The notes under the pieces: model-generated
Told to the model about the DNA's origin: nothing
Seen by the model: the letters and a program-made list of their open reading frames with translations, nothing else
The model's database searches: none
Shown: positions 33,299-45,084 of the stretch, one piece after another
How positions within the stretch are numbered: the first letter of the stretch is position 1
How the letters are laid out: every line of letters starts with the position of its first letter
Translations under genes and position numbers: made by a program
NCBI GenBank assembly: GCA_905181765.1
Contig: CAJIYW010000009.1
Location: 33,003 to 97,002 of the forward strand
From: Flavobacteriales bacterium UBA6772
Lineage (GTDB): Bacteria > Bacteroidota > Bacteroidia > Flavobacteriales > Flavobacteriaceae
Direction: 5' to 3'
DNA length: 64,000 nt

Positions 33299-33958
33299 AT
33301 GAAAACAATACAAGAAGTTGTAGAGGGGACTATTAGAAAAACACCTTTTATAGAAGAGGCGTTAAACGAGAAATTAATAAACGTTTCTTCTTTAGCAAGA
33401 ATTATTTTACCAGAAGTGTCTGAGGCTTTAAAGAAAGATGTCAAAGTCGGTGCGGTAATGATGGCAATTAATCGGTTATCTCCAGCAAGTGAGTTGCGTA
33501 TTAGAAAAAACATTAAAAAATTAGCACTAGATTTAGGAGATGTAATTGTACGGTCAGACTTATGTGATTTTACTTTTAAAAACACGCCATCACTTTTAAA
33601 AGAAATTGCAAAGATTTTAACCAAATCTTCAGAAAGTTCAGATTATTTTTTAACAGTTTCTCAAGGTATTTTTGAAACAAATATTGTTACCAGTAAAAAC
33701 CTACAACCTTTTGTAAATGAAATTTTCGAAAAAGAGAATTTAATTGCCAACGTTTTAGAACTGGCTTCTTTAACAATAAAACTCCCAAAAGAAAACCAAG
33801 AACAATCAGGTATTTATTATTTTATATTAAAGCAACTCGCCTGGGCAGACATTTCTTTACAAGAAATTATTTCTACAACAAATGAAATGACAATTGTTGT
33901 GAAAGAAAAAGATATTAATCAAACTTTTGCTATTTTAATGGATATGAAACTGAAGTAA
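33299..33958 (+). CDS. Conserved hypothetical protein (possibly ACT/aspartate-kinase-related)
   Basis: Intact ORF, 219 aa; no motif strong enough for a firm family call. Confidence 0.6.
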   Translation: MKTIQEVVEGTIRKTPFIEEALNEKLINVSSLARIILPEVSEALKKDVKVGAVMMAINRLSPASELRIRKNIKKLALDLGDVIVRSDLCDFTFKNTPSLLKEIAKILTKSSESSDYFLTVSQGIFETNIVTSKNLQPFVNEIFEKENLIANVLELASLTIKLPKENQEQSGIYYFILKQLAWADISLQEIISTTNEMTIVVKEKDINQTFAILMDMKLK

Positions 33959-33961
33959 TAT

Positions 33962-35230
33962 ATGAGCAAACAAGATCCCTATGCGGCGCTTAGAATAAAA
34001 GAATTTAATGTTTTTTTATTCGTACGTTTTCTTCTGGTTTTTGGTTGGTCTATGCAGTTTATTGTCATAGAGTGGCAGGTGTATTCGATTACCAAAGACC
34101 CACTTTCCTTAGGAATTATTGGTTTAATGGAAATTATTCCGGCTTTTTCAATGGCTTTATTTGCGGGTCACGTTGTAGATCAAAGAGAAAAAAGAAACCT
34201 GCTAGCCATTTGCACCGCCGCTTTTTCTTTAATTAGTTTGGGCCTGTTTCTATTAACCACAGAAAGCATTATTGCTAGTTGGTCTGTAAACGCTGTTTTA
34301 TATTCAATTTACGGGTTGGTGTTTTTTGGCGGGTTCTTACGCGCGTTTTTCGGACCCACAATTTTTTCTTTAGTAGCCTTATTGGTTCCTAAAAAAATAT
34401 ATCACAACGCGGCAACCTGGAGCACAAGTACCTGGAAGACCGCATCTGTTTCTGGCGCACTTGCTGCGGGTTTCTTAATCGGTATTATTGGTGTAGATAA
34501 AACATTGTGTCTTGTTTTTATCTTAGTTATATTGTCTTTAATTTGTACCTTTTTTATTAAAAAGAAACCGATTTTAAATAAAAAAATTGGTGAGCCAATG
34601 AAGGAGAGTTTAAAAGCAGGGGTTCGTTTTGTTTTTCAAAACAAGGCAATTTTAGGGGTGCTAACCCTAGATATGATTGCTGTTTTATTTGGAGGGACTG
34701 TTGCTATTTTATCCGTTTTTGCTCAAGATGTTTTAAAGGTTGGGCCAGAAGGTTTTGGTATTTTAAATGCTTCTATTTCTATGGGAAGTATTGTAACCAT
34801 GTTTTTAACCACCTATATACCTATAAATAAAAACACAGGTAAAAAAATGCTAATTTCTGTTTTTATCTTTGGATTAAGTATTATTGCTTTTGGGCTTTCT
34901 TCTCTTTTTTGGGTAAGTGTGCTGGCTTTATTTTTAAGTGGTGCCGCAGACGGAATTTCTATGGTAATTAGACAAACCATTTTACAATTAAAAACACCAG
35001 ACGATATGCGTGGTAGGGTTTCTTCTGTAAACTCTATGTTTGTTGGCTCTTCTAATGAGTTGGGTGCTTTTGAAAGTGGTTTAGCGGCGAAGTTAATCGG
35101 ACCCGTAGCCGCTGTTGTTTTTGGCGGAACCATGACAATAATTACAGTGGTAACCACCGGTATTGTAAATCCGGTGTTGTTGGATTTAGACCTAACAAAA
35201 GAAATTGAAGAAAACGAAAACGAAACATAA
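33962..35230 (+). CDS. MFS transporter (EntS/MFS_3-like)
   Basis: About 12 TM helices; AGHVVDQREKRNLL, GAADGISMVIRQTILQLKTPDDMRGRVSSVNSMF. Confidence 0.9.
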   Translation: MSKQDPYAALRIKEFNVFLFVRFLLVFGWSMQFIVIEWQVYSITKDPLSLGIIGLMEIIPAFSMALFAGHVVDQREKRNLLAICTAAFSLISLGLFLLTTESIIASWSVNAVLYSIYGLVFFGGFLRAFFGPTIFSLVALLVPKKIYHNAATWSTSTWKTASVSGALAAGFLIGIIGVDKTLCLVFILVILSLICTFFIKKKPILNKKIGEPMKESLKAGVRFVFQNKAILGVLTLDMIAVLFGGTVAILSVFAQDVLKVGPEGFGILNASISMGSIVTMFLTTYIPINKNTGKKMLISVFIFGLSIIAFGLSSLFWVSVLALFLSGAADGISMVIRQTILQLKTPDDMRGRVSSVNSMFVGSSNELGAFESGLAAKLIGPVAAVVFGGTMTIITVVTTGIVNPVLLDLDLTKEIEENENET

Positions 35231-35239
35231 TACGTTCTT

Positions 35240-35962
35240 TTTAAGGCATCATTTTTTATATATAGTTAGAAAAATATTCTATAAAATATTCGTATATTTT
35301 TTACTGTTTTCAACTGCTTTAGTTCATACTAAAAGCTTTTTTTATCAAGAAGCCATTTATTCTATCGAAAAAAGGACGTTTTATTTTAAAAAAATTAAAA
35401 AGCGTTTCTTCTCTGCAACACATCGTTAATCACAAAAAAAAAGTTGTGTTTGAAACAAGGGGTTACACTAAAAGTTGTTTTTTTGAAAGAAAAACAAGAG
35501 ACCTTAGGCGGTATAGAAACCTATACAAAGAGGAGCCTTAATAAAACCATTGGTTTTAAAGACTTCTAGACTCACCAAAAGCACTATATGCTTTTGCATC
35601 TGTCATAAATGAGGGTAAAACCTGTGTTTTTGGAGACAAGTTGTGTTTATTTTTGGGTTATAATAAAAAGGGTTTTACAGAGATTGAATCTTTCGACTTA
35701 AAAACAGCGCAATGGAAAAAAGAAGGAACTCTTTTTGGGTAGATGAGAAAACTAGCAATAACCAAGGATAAAGAATTTATTTATTTGCAAGAAGATGGTA
35801 AAATAATAACATTCAAACCAAAAACAAAAGCCTTAAAAAAGTATAACATAGACCTAAAAATAAAGGGTTCTGAAATGCATTTTAGTAACGAAAAACTTTA
35901 TATTATTGGAGGTTTTTAGCTAGAAGATTATAGAAAAGCACTTTCCAAAGTCTTTTATTAAT
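35240..35962 (+). pseudogene. Degraded secreted kelch/beta-propeller-like gene
   Basis: Residual peptides across several frames with internal stops: LKVVFLKEKQETLGGIETYTKRSLNKTIGFKDF* / SPKALYAFASVINEGKTCVFGDKLCLFLGYNKKGFTEIESFDLKTAQWKKEGTLFG* / MRKLAITKDKEFIYLQEDGKIITFKPKTKALKKYNIDLKIKGSEMHFSNEKLYIIGGF*. Confidence 0.65.
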
Positions 35963-36101
35963 TATGTAATTAAATAGGTTTTTTTTATTAAAAATATAAT
36001 TATATAACGTTTAGTATAACAATAATACCATTTTCTTATTATTATTTACCTAGATGTTAAAAACCGTTAGAATTTTAACCGAAAACAGTTATTAAAAGCA
36101 G

Positions 36102-36109
36102 TATATTTG
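36102..36109 (+). promoter_or_regulatory. Bacteroidetes -7 element (TATATTTG) upstream of the S8 protease
   Basis: TATATTTG, 35 nt upstream of the ATG at 36144. Confidence 0.5.
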
Positions 36110-36143
36110 TTCTGTCAAAAACCAAAAACATTAAACAAACACC

Positions 36144-39100
36144 ATGAAAAAACATAACTTTAAGTATTTAACTGTTTTGTTTCTATTACTATCTGTTTCA
36201 ATACTTGCTCAAAACAAGAAAGAAAAAAAACAAATAATAAAAAAGTATAAATTAAAGGAACTAAATATTTTAAAAGAAAAATATTCAGAAGCTTACTATA
36301 AAGAAAAAAACAAAGCATTATTACTTGCCTCTAAAAAGGGTTGGAAGACTAGTTATATAAATGATAATGGTTCTTACTTCGAGCTGATTCGTGTTTCTGA
36401 GGAGGGAAAACCACTGTATTATAGAACATTTAATATAGATGCCGCCGCGTCTACAAGAACTAATTTTTTACACAATAACGGAGGTCTAGGATTAAATATT
36501 GAAGGACAAGGTATGACCGCCCATGTTTGGGACGGTGGTATTGCAAGGGCTACACACCAAGAATATTTTGGAGATGGAGAGGAAAGCAGGTTCTCTGTAG
36601 GAGATGGTTCTGCAGATTTAAGTTTTCATGCCGCGCACGTTACAGGAACAATGATTGCTTCTGGAGTAGATCCATTAGCAAAGGGTATGGCGCCTAAGGC
36701 CACTGCTGTTGGTTATGATTGGAACAATGATGAAGCGGAAGTAACGACAGCCGCTGCGAATGGAATGTTAATATCAAACCACTCTTATGGTTATGCTGTA
36801 AGGGATGATGACGGGGAGCCGTTACTTCCAGCGTTCTATTTTGGAGGATATATTAATGAATCTAGAATTTGGGATAATATTGCGTACAATGCGCCATATT
36901 ATTTAATGGTCACCTCTGCGGGTAATAATGGATCTGACAACCTTGTAAATTCAGACCCTTTAGAGGGTGATAATGCTTTTGATAAATTAACAGGAAATAC
37001 AACATCAAAAAACAATTTAGTAATTGCAAATGGAAATGATGCTATAATAAATACAAATGGTACGTTGGCATCTGTTTCAGTAAGTTCAGGGAGCTCGGAG
37101 GGGCCTACAGATGATCTCAGGGTAAAACCAGATCTTATGGGAAATGGAACCGGTTTATATTCTACCTATGAAACAAGTGATAGTGCATATAGATCAATTT
37201 CAGGTACTTCAATGGCGTCTCCAAATGTTGCGGGTTCTTTATTATTGCTACAACAATATTATAATGAAACCTATGGGAGCTTTATGAGAGCCTCCACCTT
37301 AAAAGGTTTAGCTTTGCATACCGCAGATGACGTTGCTGCCGAAGGGCCAGACGCAGCTTCTGGCTGGGGTTTAATGAATGCTAAAAAAGCAGCAGAAACA
37401 GTTACAAAAAAAGGTTTTCAGTCTATAATTTCAGAAATTGAGTTAGTAAATGAGAGTACTTACACAGTGGTGGTTAAATCAGATGGAATAGGGCCTTTAT
37501 CGGCTTCGATTTCTTGGACAGATTTACCAGGGGTTGCAAATACAGGGGTAGTAAATGACCCAACTCCGGTTTTAGTGCAGGATTTAGATATTAAGGTTAC
37601 AAACTCTTCCGGAGAAACTACAGCAACTTTTTTACCCTGGAAACTCACTTCTGTTAACACCAATGAAAAAGGAGATAATATAGTAGACCCTTATGAAAGA
37701 GTAGATATAGAAAACGCTTCTGGAGAATATACGATTACAATTAGCCACAAGGGAACTTTGCAAGGAGGCGTGCAAAAAGTATCGTTAATTGTTACAGGGG
37801 TGTCTTCAGGAATCGCTTTATTGACAAGCCAAAGCAATCAAACATCTTGCGATAATTCAGTTACATTTGATTTTAATTATGTTGAAACAATTGGAGGAAC
37901 TACCGTCTTCTCAGTATCAGGCCTTCCGGCGAACGCAAATGTAAATTTATCTAACAGTTCCATGAGTTCAGATGGAAACTTTACAGCAACTTTTGGAAAT
38001 TTAGACAATGTTATGCCTGGTTTGTATACTATAAATTTAACAGGAACCAACGGGAACGAGACCACAACAACACCTATCCAGTTAAGGGTAATACACCAAT
38101 CCTTTTTAGGGGCGAAAATTTTACCATCATACCCTACAAATGGTTTATCTGGAGTTACAGCGGCAAAAATGGACCTTTCTTGGCAAAACAACAACAATGC
38201 AGAAACGTATTTGGTAGAGGTTTCAGAAAGCCCTTCGTTCAACACAATTTTATTTTCTGAAACTAGCTACGATTCAAAATTCACAATCGAAGGAATTCAA
38301 AATAATACTGTTTATTATTGGAGAATAAAACCTGAGAATTCTTGTGTTTCTGGAGATTACTCCCCAATATATAGTTTTCAAACAGGAATAAGTGACTGTT
38401 CTAGAACATATGAGGCGACAGATTTTTCATCAGCAAGCATGGATACTATCGCGGGTGTTACTGCCCTTGTTCCAATGAACGTATTAGACAATGCAATTAT
38501 TGATAAGATTATCGTAAACACAGATATTAGTCATACCTGGCCGGGAGATTTGACAATCTCTTTAAAGGCACCAGGGAGTATAAATAAAGGGGTTATTTTA
38601 TTCACAAGCCCCTGTTCAGGAGACGGTGTTCCAGATATTCAGAATATTACAATTGATGATGCGGCAGACGAGCTAGCTTGTAGTAGTAATGTTCCTGCAG
38701 TTTCAGGAATCTGTTGCTCCAGAAAATAACATGAGCCTACCTTTTTACGGAGAAGATGCTATTGGTGTATGGGAGCTAGTTCTTTTTGATGCATACAATG
38801 GGGACGGAGGCCAAATAAACAGCGCTAGCATTACTCTTTGTGATTTGAAAGTAAACACAAATATACCTTCTCTAGAGCTTTCAAACGTTATCGTTGAGAA
38901 GAATACGAGCTATACAATTTCGGCTGAAAATATGCTTGCCACTACAGATGGAGAGTTTTCTAGTACACAAGTATATACTTTAGTAACGTTGCCTCAAAAA
39001 GGATTTTTAGAATATGAGGGAACTGTTTTATCTGTGGGAGATACATTTGTACAAAAAAAACTATCAAAAGGTGCTTTAAAATACATCAACACACAGGACA

Positions 39101-39465
39101 CTGCTTTTAGTGATGAGTTTATAGTAGATGTAGTGAATGCAGCAAAAGGATGGTTGCCAGATAACACAGTAAGCATACGAGAGGCTACTTTAAACATAGA
39201 TAGCAATACGCTTCAAGGGGTTTCTTTTTGGCCGAACCCTGTTAAAAATATTTTTAATGTTAAAATTACAAATCCAGATGCTGAAAAAGTATTTATAAGC
39301 TTGTTTGACTTGCAAGGAAGAGAGATTCTACAAGTGTCTGAGGCGTCTAATAGCGCAACTTTCACAAAGGAAATAAATTTAAGAAATATCTCATCCGGTA
39401 TTTATTTATTAAGTGTTCAACAAGGAAAGAAGAAATCAATAAATAAGATTATAGTTTCTAATTAA
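36144..39465 (+). CDS. Secreted S8 (subtilisin) peptidase with P-domain and T9SS type A sorting domain; frameshift near 38706-38711
   Basis: Catalytic motifs VWDGGIARATHQEYF, HAAHVTGTMIASG, GTSMASPNVAGSLLL; P-domain split across the frameshift (..SNVPAVSG|SVAPENNMSLPFYGEDAIGVWELVLFD); C-terminus WPNPVKNIFNV...GIYLLSVQQGKKKSINKIIVSN. Confidence 0.9.
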
Positions 39466-39485
39466 TTAGATTTAAATTTTAAATT

Positions 39486-39519
39486 AAAAAGCCAAAACAA
39501 TTCTGTTTTGGCTTTTTTT
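39486..39519 (+). terminator. Rho-independent terminator after S8 peptidase
   Basis: AAAAAGCCAAAACAATTCTGTTTTGGCTTTTTT. Confidence 0.85.
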
Positions 39520-39606
39520 ATAATTAGAAATTATAGCGGTTGTTGCCATGTCTATTATAAGTTGTTATTTTAATTATTACCTTTAACCAAATTAAAATTT
39601 CTTTTT

Positions 39607-41083
39607 ATGGAATATGGATTTCTTTCAGTAATACCGCCAATTGTTGCTATTATTTTAGCTTTGAAAACAAAACAGGTTTACATAGCACTTTTGTTTGGTA
39701 TTTGGTTTTCTTGGTTAATTGTAGAGGGCTGGAATCCGTTAGCGGGAACCTTGGCAATGATTGAGGGCATGGTAAATGTTTTTCAATCTAAAGGAAACAC
39801 AAGAACCATTATGTTTAGTGCTTTAGTGGGTGCGTTGCTAATTTTTATACAATACTCTAGAGGTGTAGAGGGTTTTATTAATATTATAAACAGAAAGCTG
39901 AGTAAAATTAGAAGAAAAGAAATCGGGGTATAGCCGGGTAATGGTTCAGGTATTAGCAATATGTACTGGCTTACTTTTATTTGTAGAAACCAGTATAAGC
40001 TCTTTAACTGTTGGTACTTTATACAGACCTATTTTTGATAAATTAGGAATTCCTAGAGAAAAACTAGCGTATATAGCAGATTCTAGTTCTGCACCATCTT
40101 CTATTTTAATCCCTTTTAATGCCTGGGGTGCATTTATTATGGGATTGTTGTTAACACAAGGCATAGAACAACCGTTTTCGATCATGATAGCGTCTATTAA
40201 ATATAATTTTTACCCATTACTGGCAATTGTTATTGTTTTCATTGTTATTCTGACAAAAAAAGATTTTGGACCGATGAAAAAGGCTGAAAAAAGAACCAAA
40301 GAAACCGGTGCGTTAATGAACCCTAATTCGAAGCCTATGGTTTCAGACGCTGTTACTTCATTTCCGCCAAAAGAAGGAATTGAAGCCAAGGCTTATAACA
40401 TGATTGTGCCGCTTTTGGTGATGGTTTTTATGATGCCAGTTAATTTAATTTATACAGGTTGGGGCGCTGTTGAAAACGCATCATCTTTGTTAAATCATGC
40501 TTCACAAGCCATTGGAAAGGGTTCTGGGTCGTCGTCTGTTTTATATGCGGTAATTACCGCTTTATTGGTTGCTATGATTATGTATTTCATACAAGGGATT
40601 ATGAAGCCAAAAGAAGCGATTACTTTGACTTTAAAAGGAATTAGCGAGCTTATGCCTTTAGCGTTGTTAATGTTGTTAGCGTTTGCTATTGGAGACGCTT
40701 GTAAGGTTTTAGATACAGGTAATTATGTTGCTAATATTACAGAAAGCTGGTTGTCTCCAGAATTATTACCTGCAGTAGTTTTTATAGTGAGTTCTTTTAT
40801 TGCATTTTCTACAGGAACTTCTTGGGGAACTTTCGCAATTATGTTGGCAATTTCAATTCCAATGGCAAATATGCACGGTTCTGATATAACTATTATCGTC
40901 GCTGCAACTTTAGGTGGGGGAATTTTTGGAGACCATTGTTCGCCAATTTCAGATACGTCTATTATTTCTTCTATGGCATCTGCTAGCGACCACATAGATC
41001 ACGTAAAAACACAATTACCATATGCACTTATTGGCGGTACGTTTACGGTTTTTATGTATTTAATAATTGGTTTTTTTGGGTGA
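39607..41083 (+). CDS. Na+/H+ antiporter NhaC-like; frameshift in a G4 run at 39925-39928
   Basis: Two ORFs (39607-39933 and 39941-41083) join as RRKEIGYSRVMVQVLAICTGLLLFVETSISSLTVGT if one G is removed; TM-rich; GGGIFGDHCSPISDTSIISSMAS. Confidence 0.88.
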
Positions 41084-41088
41084 TACTT

Positions 41089-41484
41089 TTACTCCGCTAA
41101 AATTCCTCGTTTTTTAATTTCATCAATTACATGCAAGGCACTTTCTTTAACTGTGTTTTTTTTGAAGAGAAATGTTTTTTCACACAATGTATTTCCTTCG
41201 AAAAAAGTAACTTGAAAACGGTTATGGAGCTTGAATAGTTCTGGTTGAATATACTCAATTTTAGCAAAAGAGTTTGCTGGTAAAATAGCTAGTTTTTTGC
41301 GCAACAAAGAGGTTGTTTTTGTTTCAGAAAAACCCTGAGAAACAATTACAAGCATTTCTAAAGGCACGCTTTTATTGTTAATAAGGTAAACGTTCCAGTC
41401 GTCAGTTTTATAAATATCGTTGTATTCATAAACCATTGCCATTTCTACCCCGCTAACTTCTGGTATTTGTATGTCTTTTTTCAA
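41089..41484 (-). CDS. Conserved hypothetical protein
   Basis: Intact 131 aa ORF between pheS and the NhaC-like gene. Confidence 0.6.
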   Translation of the reverse strand: MKKDIQIPEVSGVEMAMVYEYNDIYKTDDWNVYLINNKSVPLEMLVIVSQGFSETKTTSLLRKKLAILPANSFAKIEYIQPELFKLHNRFQVTFFEGNTLCEKTFLFKKNTVKESALHVIDEIKKRGILAE

Positions 41485-41516
41485 CGATGCAGTACTTATT
41501 TAAGAGTCTATATAAT

Positions 41517-41774
41517 TTACCAAAGGCTATAAAAAGTTTCTTTAGAGACTGCATCGCCATCACAATCATCAATGGTTAATGCTCCCTCACACAAACCACC
41601 AAATTCGTCTTCTTGCTTCTCTAAATCGTATTTTGTAACCTTTCCGTTTTTATAAACTGTAATTTGTTTTAAAACTTCATCAACAGCATTCGTTTCAAAA
41701 TACCAAGTAGAGGTTCCCCAACTTGCATATTCATCGTCTCTTTCTTCGTCCCAAATCTGTGTAAAGTAGTTCAT
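41517..41774 (-). CDS. Small acidic conserved hypothetical protein
   Basis: 85 aa ORF immediately after pheS on the same strand. Confidence 0.65.
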   Translation of the reverse strand: MNYFTQIWDEERDDEYASWGTSTWYFETNAVDEVLKQITVYKNGKVTKYDLEKQEDEFGGLCEGALTIDDCDGDAVSKETFYSLW

Positions 41775-42793
41775 TATATAACTGATTTAAATTGTTCCAA
41801 GAAACGTTTGTCATTTTCGTAAAACATTCTAATATCTGGTATTTGATACAGTAACATTGCAATGCGTTCTATGCCCATTCCGAATGCATAACCAGAGTAC
41901 TTTGTTGGATCTATATTTGCGTTTTTTAGTACGTTAGGATCTACCATACCACAGCCCATAATTTCTAACCAACCAGTTCCTTTTGTAATTCTATAATCTG
42001 TTTCTGTCTCTAAGCCCCAATAGATGTCTACCTCTGCACTTGGCTCTGTAAACGGGAAATATGAAGGGCGTAGTCTAATTTTAGATTTTCCAAACATCTC
42101 TTTTGTAAAGTATAAAAGCGTTTGTTTTAAATCAGCAAAAGAAACATCTGTATCTATATACAGACCTTCCACTTGGTGAAAAATACAGTGTGCTCTTGCA
42201 GAAATATCCTCATTTCTAAAAACTCTACCAGGAGAAATTGTTCTAATAGGAGGTTTATTTTCTTCCATATAACGCACTTGTACAGAAGAAGTATGTGTTC
42301 TTAGTAAAATATCTGGATCTTGTTCAATGAAGAAGGTGTCTTGCATGTCTCTTGCAGGATGATGCGCTGGTAGATTTAATGCTGTAAAGTTATGCCAATC
42401 ATCTTCAATTTCTGGACCTTCAGAAACCGTAAAACCAATTTTATTAAAAACTTCAATAATTCGATTTCTTACCAATGAGATAGGGTGTCTAGAACCTAGG
42501 TTAATTGGTTCAGACGGTCTTGTTAAATCTCCATAAAAAGACTTATCACTTGAACTGCTTTCTAAAGTATCTGTTAATTCTGCAACTTTATCTTCTGCAG
42601 ACTTCTTTAAAGTATTTAAAGCTTGACCGAAATCTTTACGAGACGCAGGAGCTACATTTTTAAATTCTGCAAAAAGGTCTTTTAACAAACCCTTGCTTCC
42701 TAAAAACTTAATTCTAAATGTTTCTACTTCATCTTTGGTGTTTGCTTTAAAAGCCTGTACATCACCAATAAGCTCTTTTACTTTATCTAACAT
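41774..42793 (-). CDS. pheS: Phenylalanyl-tRNA synthetase alpha subunit
   Basis: [66 protein letters not shown]. Confidence 0.98.
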   Translation of the reverse strand: MLDKVKELIGDVQAFKANTKDEVETFRIKFLGSKGLLKDLFAEFKNVAPASRKDFGQALNTLKKSAEDKVAELTDTLESSSSDKSFYGDLTRPSEPINLGSRHPISLVRNRIIEVFNKIGFTVSEGPEIEDDWHNFTALNLPAHHPARDMQDTFFIEQDPDILLRTHTSSVQVRYMEENKPPIRTISPGRVFRNEDISARAHCIFHQVEGLYIDTDVSFADLKQTLLYFTKEMFGKSKIRLRPSYFPFTEPSAEVDIYWGLETETDYRITKGTGWLEIMGCGMVDPNVLKNANIDPTKYSGYAFGMGIERIAMLLYQIPDIRMFYENDKRFLEQFKSVI

Positions 42794-42928
42794 TTTCGGG
42801 TAAAATTAAGGTACAAATTTAGTGTTTTTTTTAGCGTTTTATCTATCTAAGGTCAATAAAACAATATGTGTATTCGAAATCGATTGAAATAAGGTGATTT
42901 GAGGAATAAATAATTATTGTTTTTTTAA

Positions 42929-42956
42929 TTGCGGATTCAGAAATTAACTATCTTTG
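42929..42956 (+). promoter_or_regulatory. Bacteroidetes-type promoter for gdhA (TTG-N17-TATCTTTG)
   Basis: TTG at 42929 and TATCTTTG at 42949-42956, 33 nt upstream of the ATG. Confidence 0.6.
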
Positions 42957-42989
42957 TAGCCGGTAAATTTTATTAAATTCCTAAAAAAT

Positions 42990-44345
42990 ATGGTGAAAAA
43001 AGAAGAATTAAAGATAAATGAGTTTATGGAAATGGTTACAAAAAGAAATAACCATGAGCCAGAATTCTTACAGGCAGTGCAAGAAGTTGCAGAAACTGTA
43101 ATTCCGTATATCGCAAATAACGATATTTATAGTGGAAAAAATATTTTATTAAGAATGGTAGAGCCAGAAAGATTAATTTCTTTTAGAGTTTCTTGGGTAG
43201 ATGATGCTGGTGAAATACAAGTAAATAGAGGGTATAGAATTCAAATGAATTCTGCAATAGGACCTTATAAAGGAGGTTTGCGTTTTCATCCTTCTGTGAA
43301 TGCAAGCATTCTAAAGTTTTTAGCTTTTGAGCAAGTCTTTAAAAACTCTTTAACAACCTTACCAATGGGTGGAGGAAAAGGAGGTTCTGATTTTGATCCA
43401 AAAGAAAAATCAGATAATGAAATTATGCGTTTTTGTCACGCTTTTATGAGTGAATTATATAGACACATTGGACATAATACAGATGTTCCTGCCGGAGATA
43501 TTGGTGTTGGAGCAAGAGAAATTGGTTTTATGTTTGGTATGTACAAAAAATTAAACAACACATTTACGGGTGTTTTAACCGGTAAAGGTGCATCTTGGGG
43601 TGGTTCTTTAATTAGACCAGAGGCAACAGGGTATGGGACAGTATATTTTGCGCAGAACATGTTAATGCGTAAAAACGATTCTTTTAAAGGTAAAAAAGTA
43701 GTTATTTCTGGTTCTGGAAACGTAGCGCAGTATGCGGCGGAAAAAGCGATAGAATTAGGAGCTACTGTTTTAACATTATCAGATTCTAAAGGCTATATTC
43801 ATGACGCAGATGGTATAAATTCAGAAAAATTAAAACACGTTATGTTTATTAAAAACGAAAAACGTGGAAGAATTAGTGAATACGTAGCTAAGTATCCAAA
43901 TGCGAAATTTATTGCAGGAGAAAGACCTTGGTCTGTAAAATGTGATATTGCTTTGCCATGTGCAACGCAAAATGAATTAAATGGAGACGAAGCAAAAGCA
44001 CTAGTTGCAAATGGTTGTATGTGTGTTTCTGAAGGAGCAAATATGCCTTCTATGCCAGAAGCAATTCACGAATTTCAAAAAGCAAAAATCTTATTTGCTC
44101 CAGGAAAAGCGAGTAATGCGGGTGGTGTTGCAACGTCTGGTTTAGAAATGAGTCAGAATTCATTGCGTTTAAGTTGGTCTCGTAAAGAGGTAGATGATAA
44201 ATTAAAAGATATTATGGAAGACATTCACGATTCTTGTGTAGAATACGGAGAAAACGAAGACGGAACGATAGATTATATTAAAGGTGCAAATATTGCTGGT
44301 TTTGTAAAGGTTGCAGACGCCATGTTAGCGCAAGGTGTTGTGTAA
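42990..44345 (+). CDS. gdhA: NADP-specific glutamate dehydrogenase
   Basis: GPYKGGLRFHPSVNASILKFLAFEQVFKNSLTTLPMGGGKGG, VISGSGNVAQYA. Confidence 0.98.
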   Translation: MVKKEELKINEFMEMVTKRNNHEPEFLQAVQEVAETVIPYIANNDIYSGKNILLRMVEPERLISFRVSWVDDAGEIQVNRGYRIQMNSAIGPYKGGLRFHPSVNASILKFLAFEQVFKNSLTTLPMGGGKGGSDFDPKEKSDNEIMRFCHAFMSELYRHIGHNTDVPAGDIGVGAREIGFMFGMYKKLNNTFTGVLTGKGASWGGSLIRPEATGYGTVYFAQNMLMRKNDSFKGKKVVISGSGNVAQYAAEKAIELGATVLTLSDSKGYIHDADGINSEKLKHVMFIKNEKRGRISEYVAKYPNAKFIAGERPWSVKCDIALPCATQNELNGDEAKALVANGCMCVSEGANMPSMPEAIHEFQKAKILFAPGKASNAGGVATSGLEMSQNSLRLSWSRKEVDDKLKDIMEDIHDSCVEYGENEDGTIDYIKGANIAGFVKVADAMLAQGVV

Positions 44346-44377
44346 CTAGTTGAGAATTTAAAGAAAATAGAATATAA

Positions 44378-44408
44378 ACGCATCAAATTTTTTGATGCGT
44401 TTTTTTTG
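44378..44408 (+). terminator. Rho-independent terminator after gdhA
   Basis: AACGCATCAAATTTTTTGATGCGTTTTTTTT. Confidence 0.9.
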
Positions 44409-44456
44409 TGCAACTTATTTTTAAAAGTGATATTTACCAAACTTATTTTTTTATAA

Positions 44457-45078
44457 ATGATTCTTATTTCTCTTTTTTTCTTCGGATTTTTCTCCTCTTT
44501 TATAGGCTCTATAACACCTAGTATGTTAAACATGACAGCCATAAAGGTTAGTTTAGAAAAAGGAATAGAAGCATCTAAAAAATACGCTCTTAGGTGTTTC
44601 TCTCGTTGCAATTCCGCAAGTAGTTATTGCTGTTATTTTAACCAAGTACATTGCAGAAAACCCGACAATACTAGAAACCTTAGAAAAAGTAGGAATTGTT
44701 ATTTTTATAGGACTGTCTTATTATTTCTATAACGAATCTAAGAAAGGAAAAATTAAAACAGAAAGCATAAAGTCTAAAAAGGAAAACCCTTTTTTAACAG
44801 GAATTACTTTATCCTTTTTAAACATGTTTGCCATTCCTTTTTTCTGCGGAATTATTGTTGCTTTAGATCTTTTCGAACTTTTTAGTTTTGAGGTTTTCCC
44901 TATCTTCTTTTTTATTTTAGGCACTATACTTGGTACTTTTTGTATCCTTTTTGTGTATGCAAGATTTGCAAATATAATTCAGCAAAAAACAGGAAAACTA
45001 ACAAAAGACATCAATATTATTTTAAGTGTTTTAACCGCTTTAGTTGCTGTTATAACATTTATAAAACTATTTATTTAA
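44457..45078 (+). CDS. LysE-type translocator family membrane protein; frameshift near 44586-44591
   Basis: Frames join as EKGIEASKKYALGVSLVAIPQVVIAVILTKYIAENPTILETLEKVGIVIFIGLSYYFYNESKKG...; TM-rich. Confidence 0.75.
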
Positions 45079-45084
45079 AGAAAA

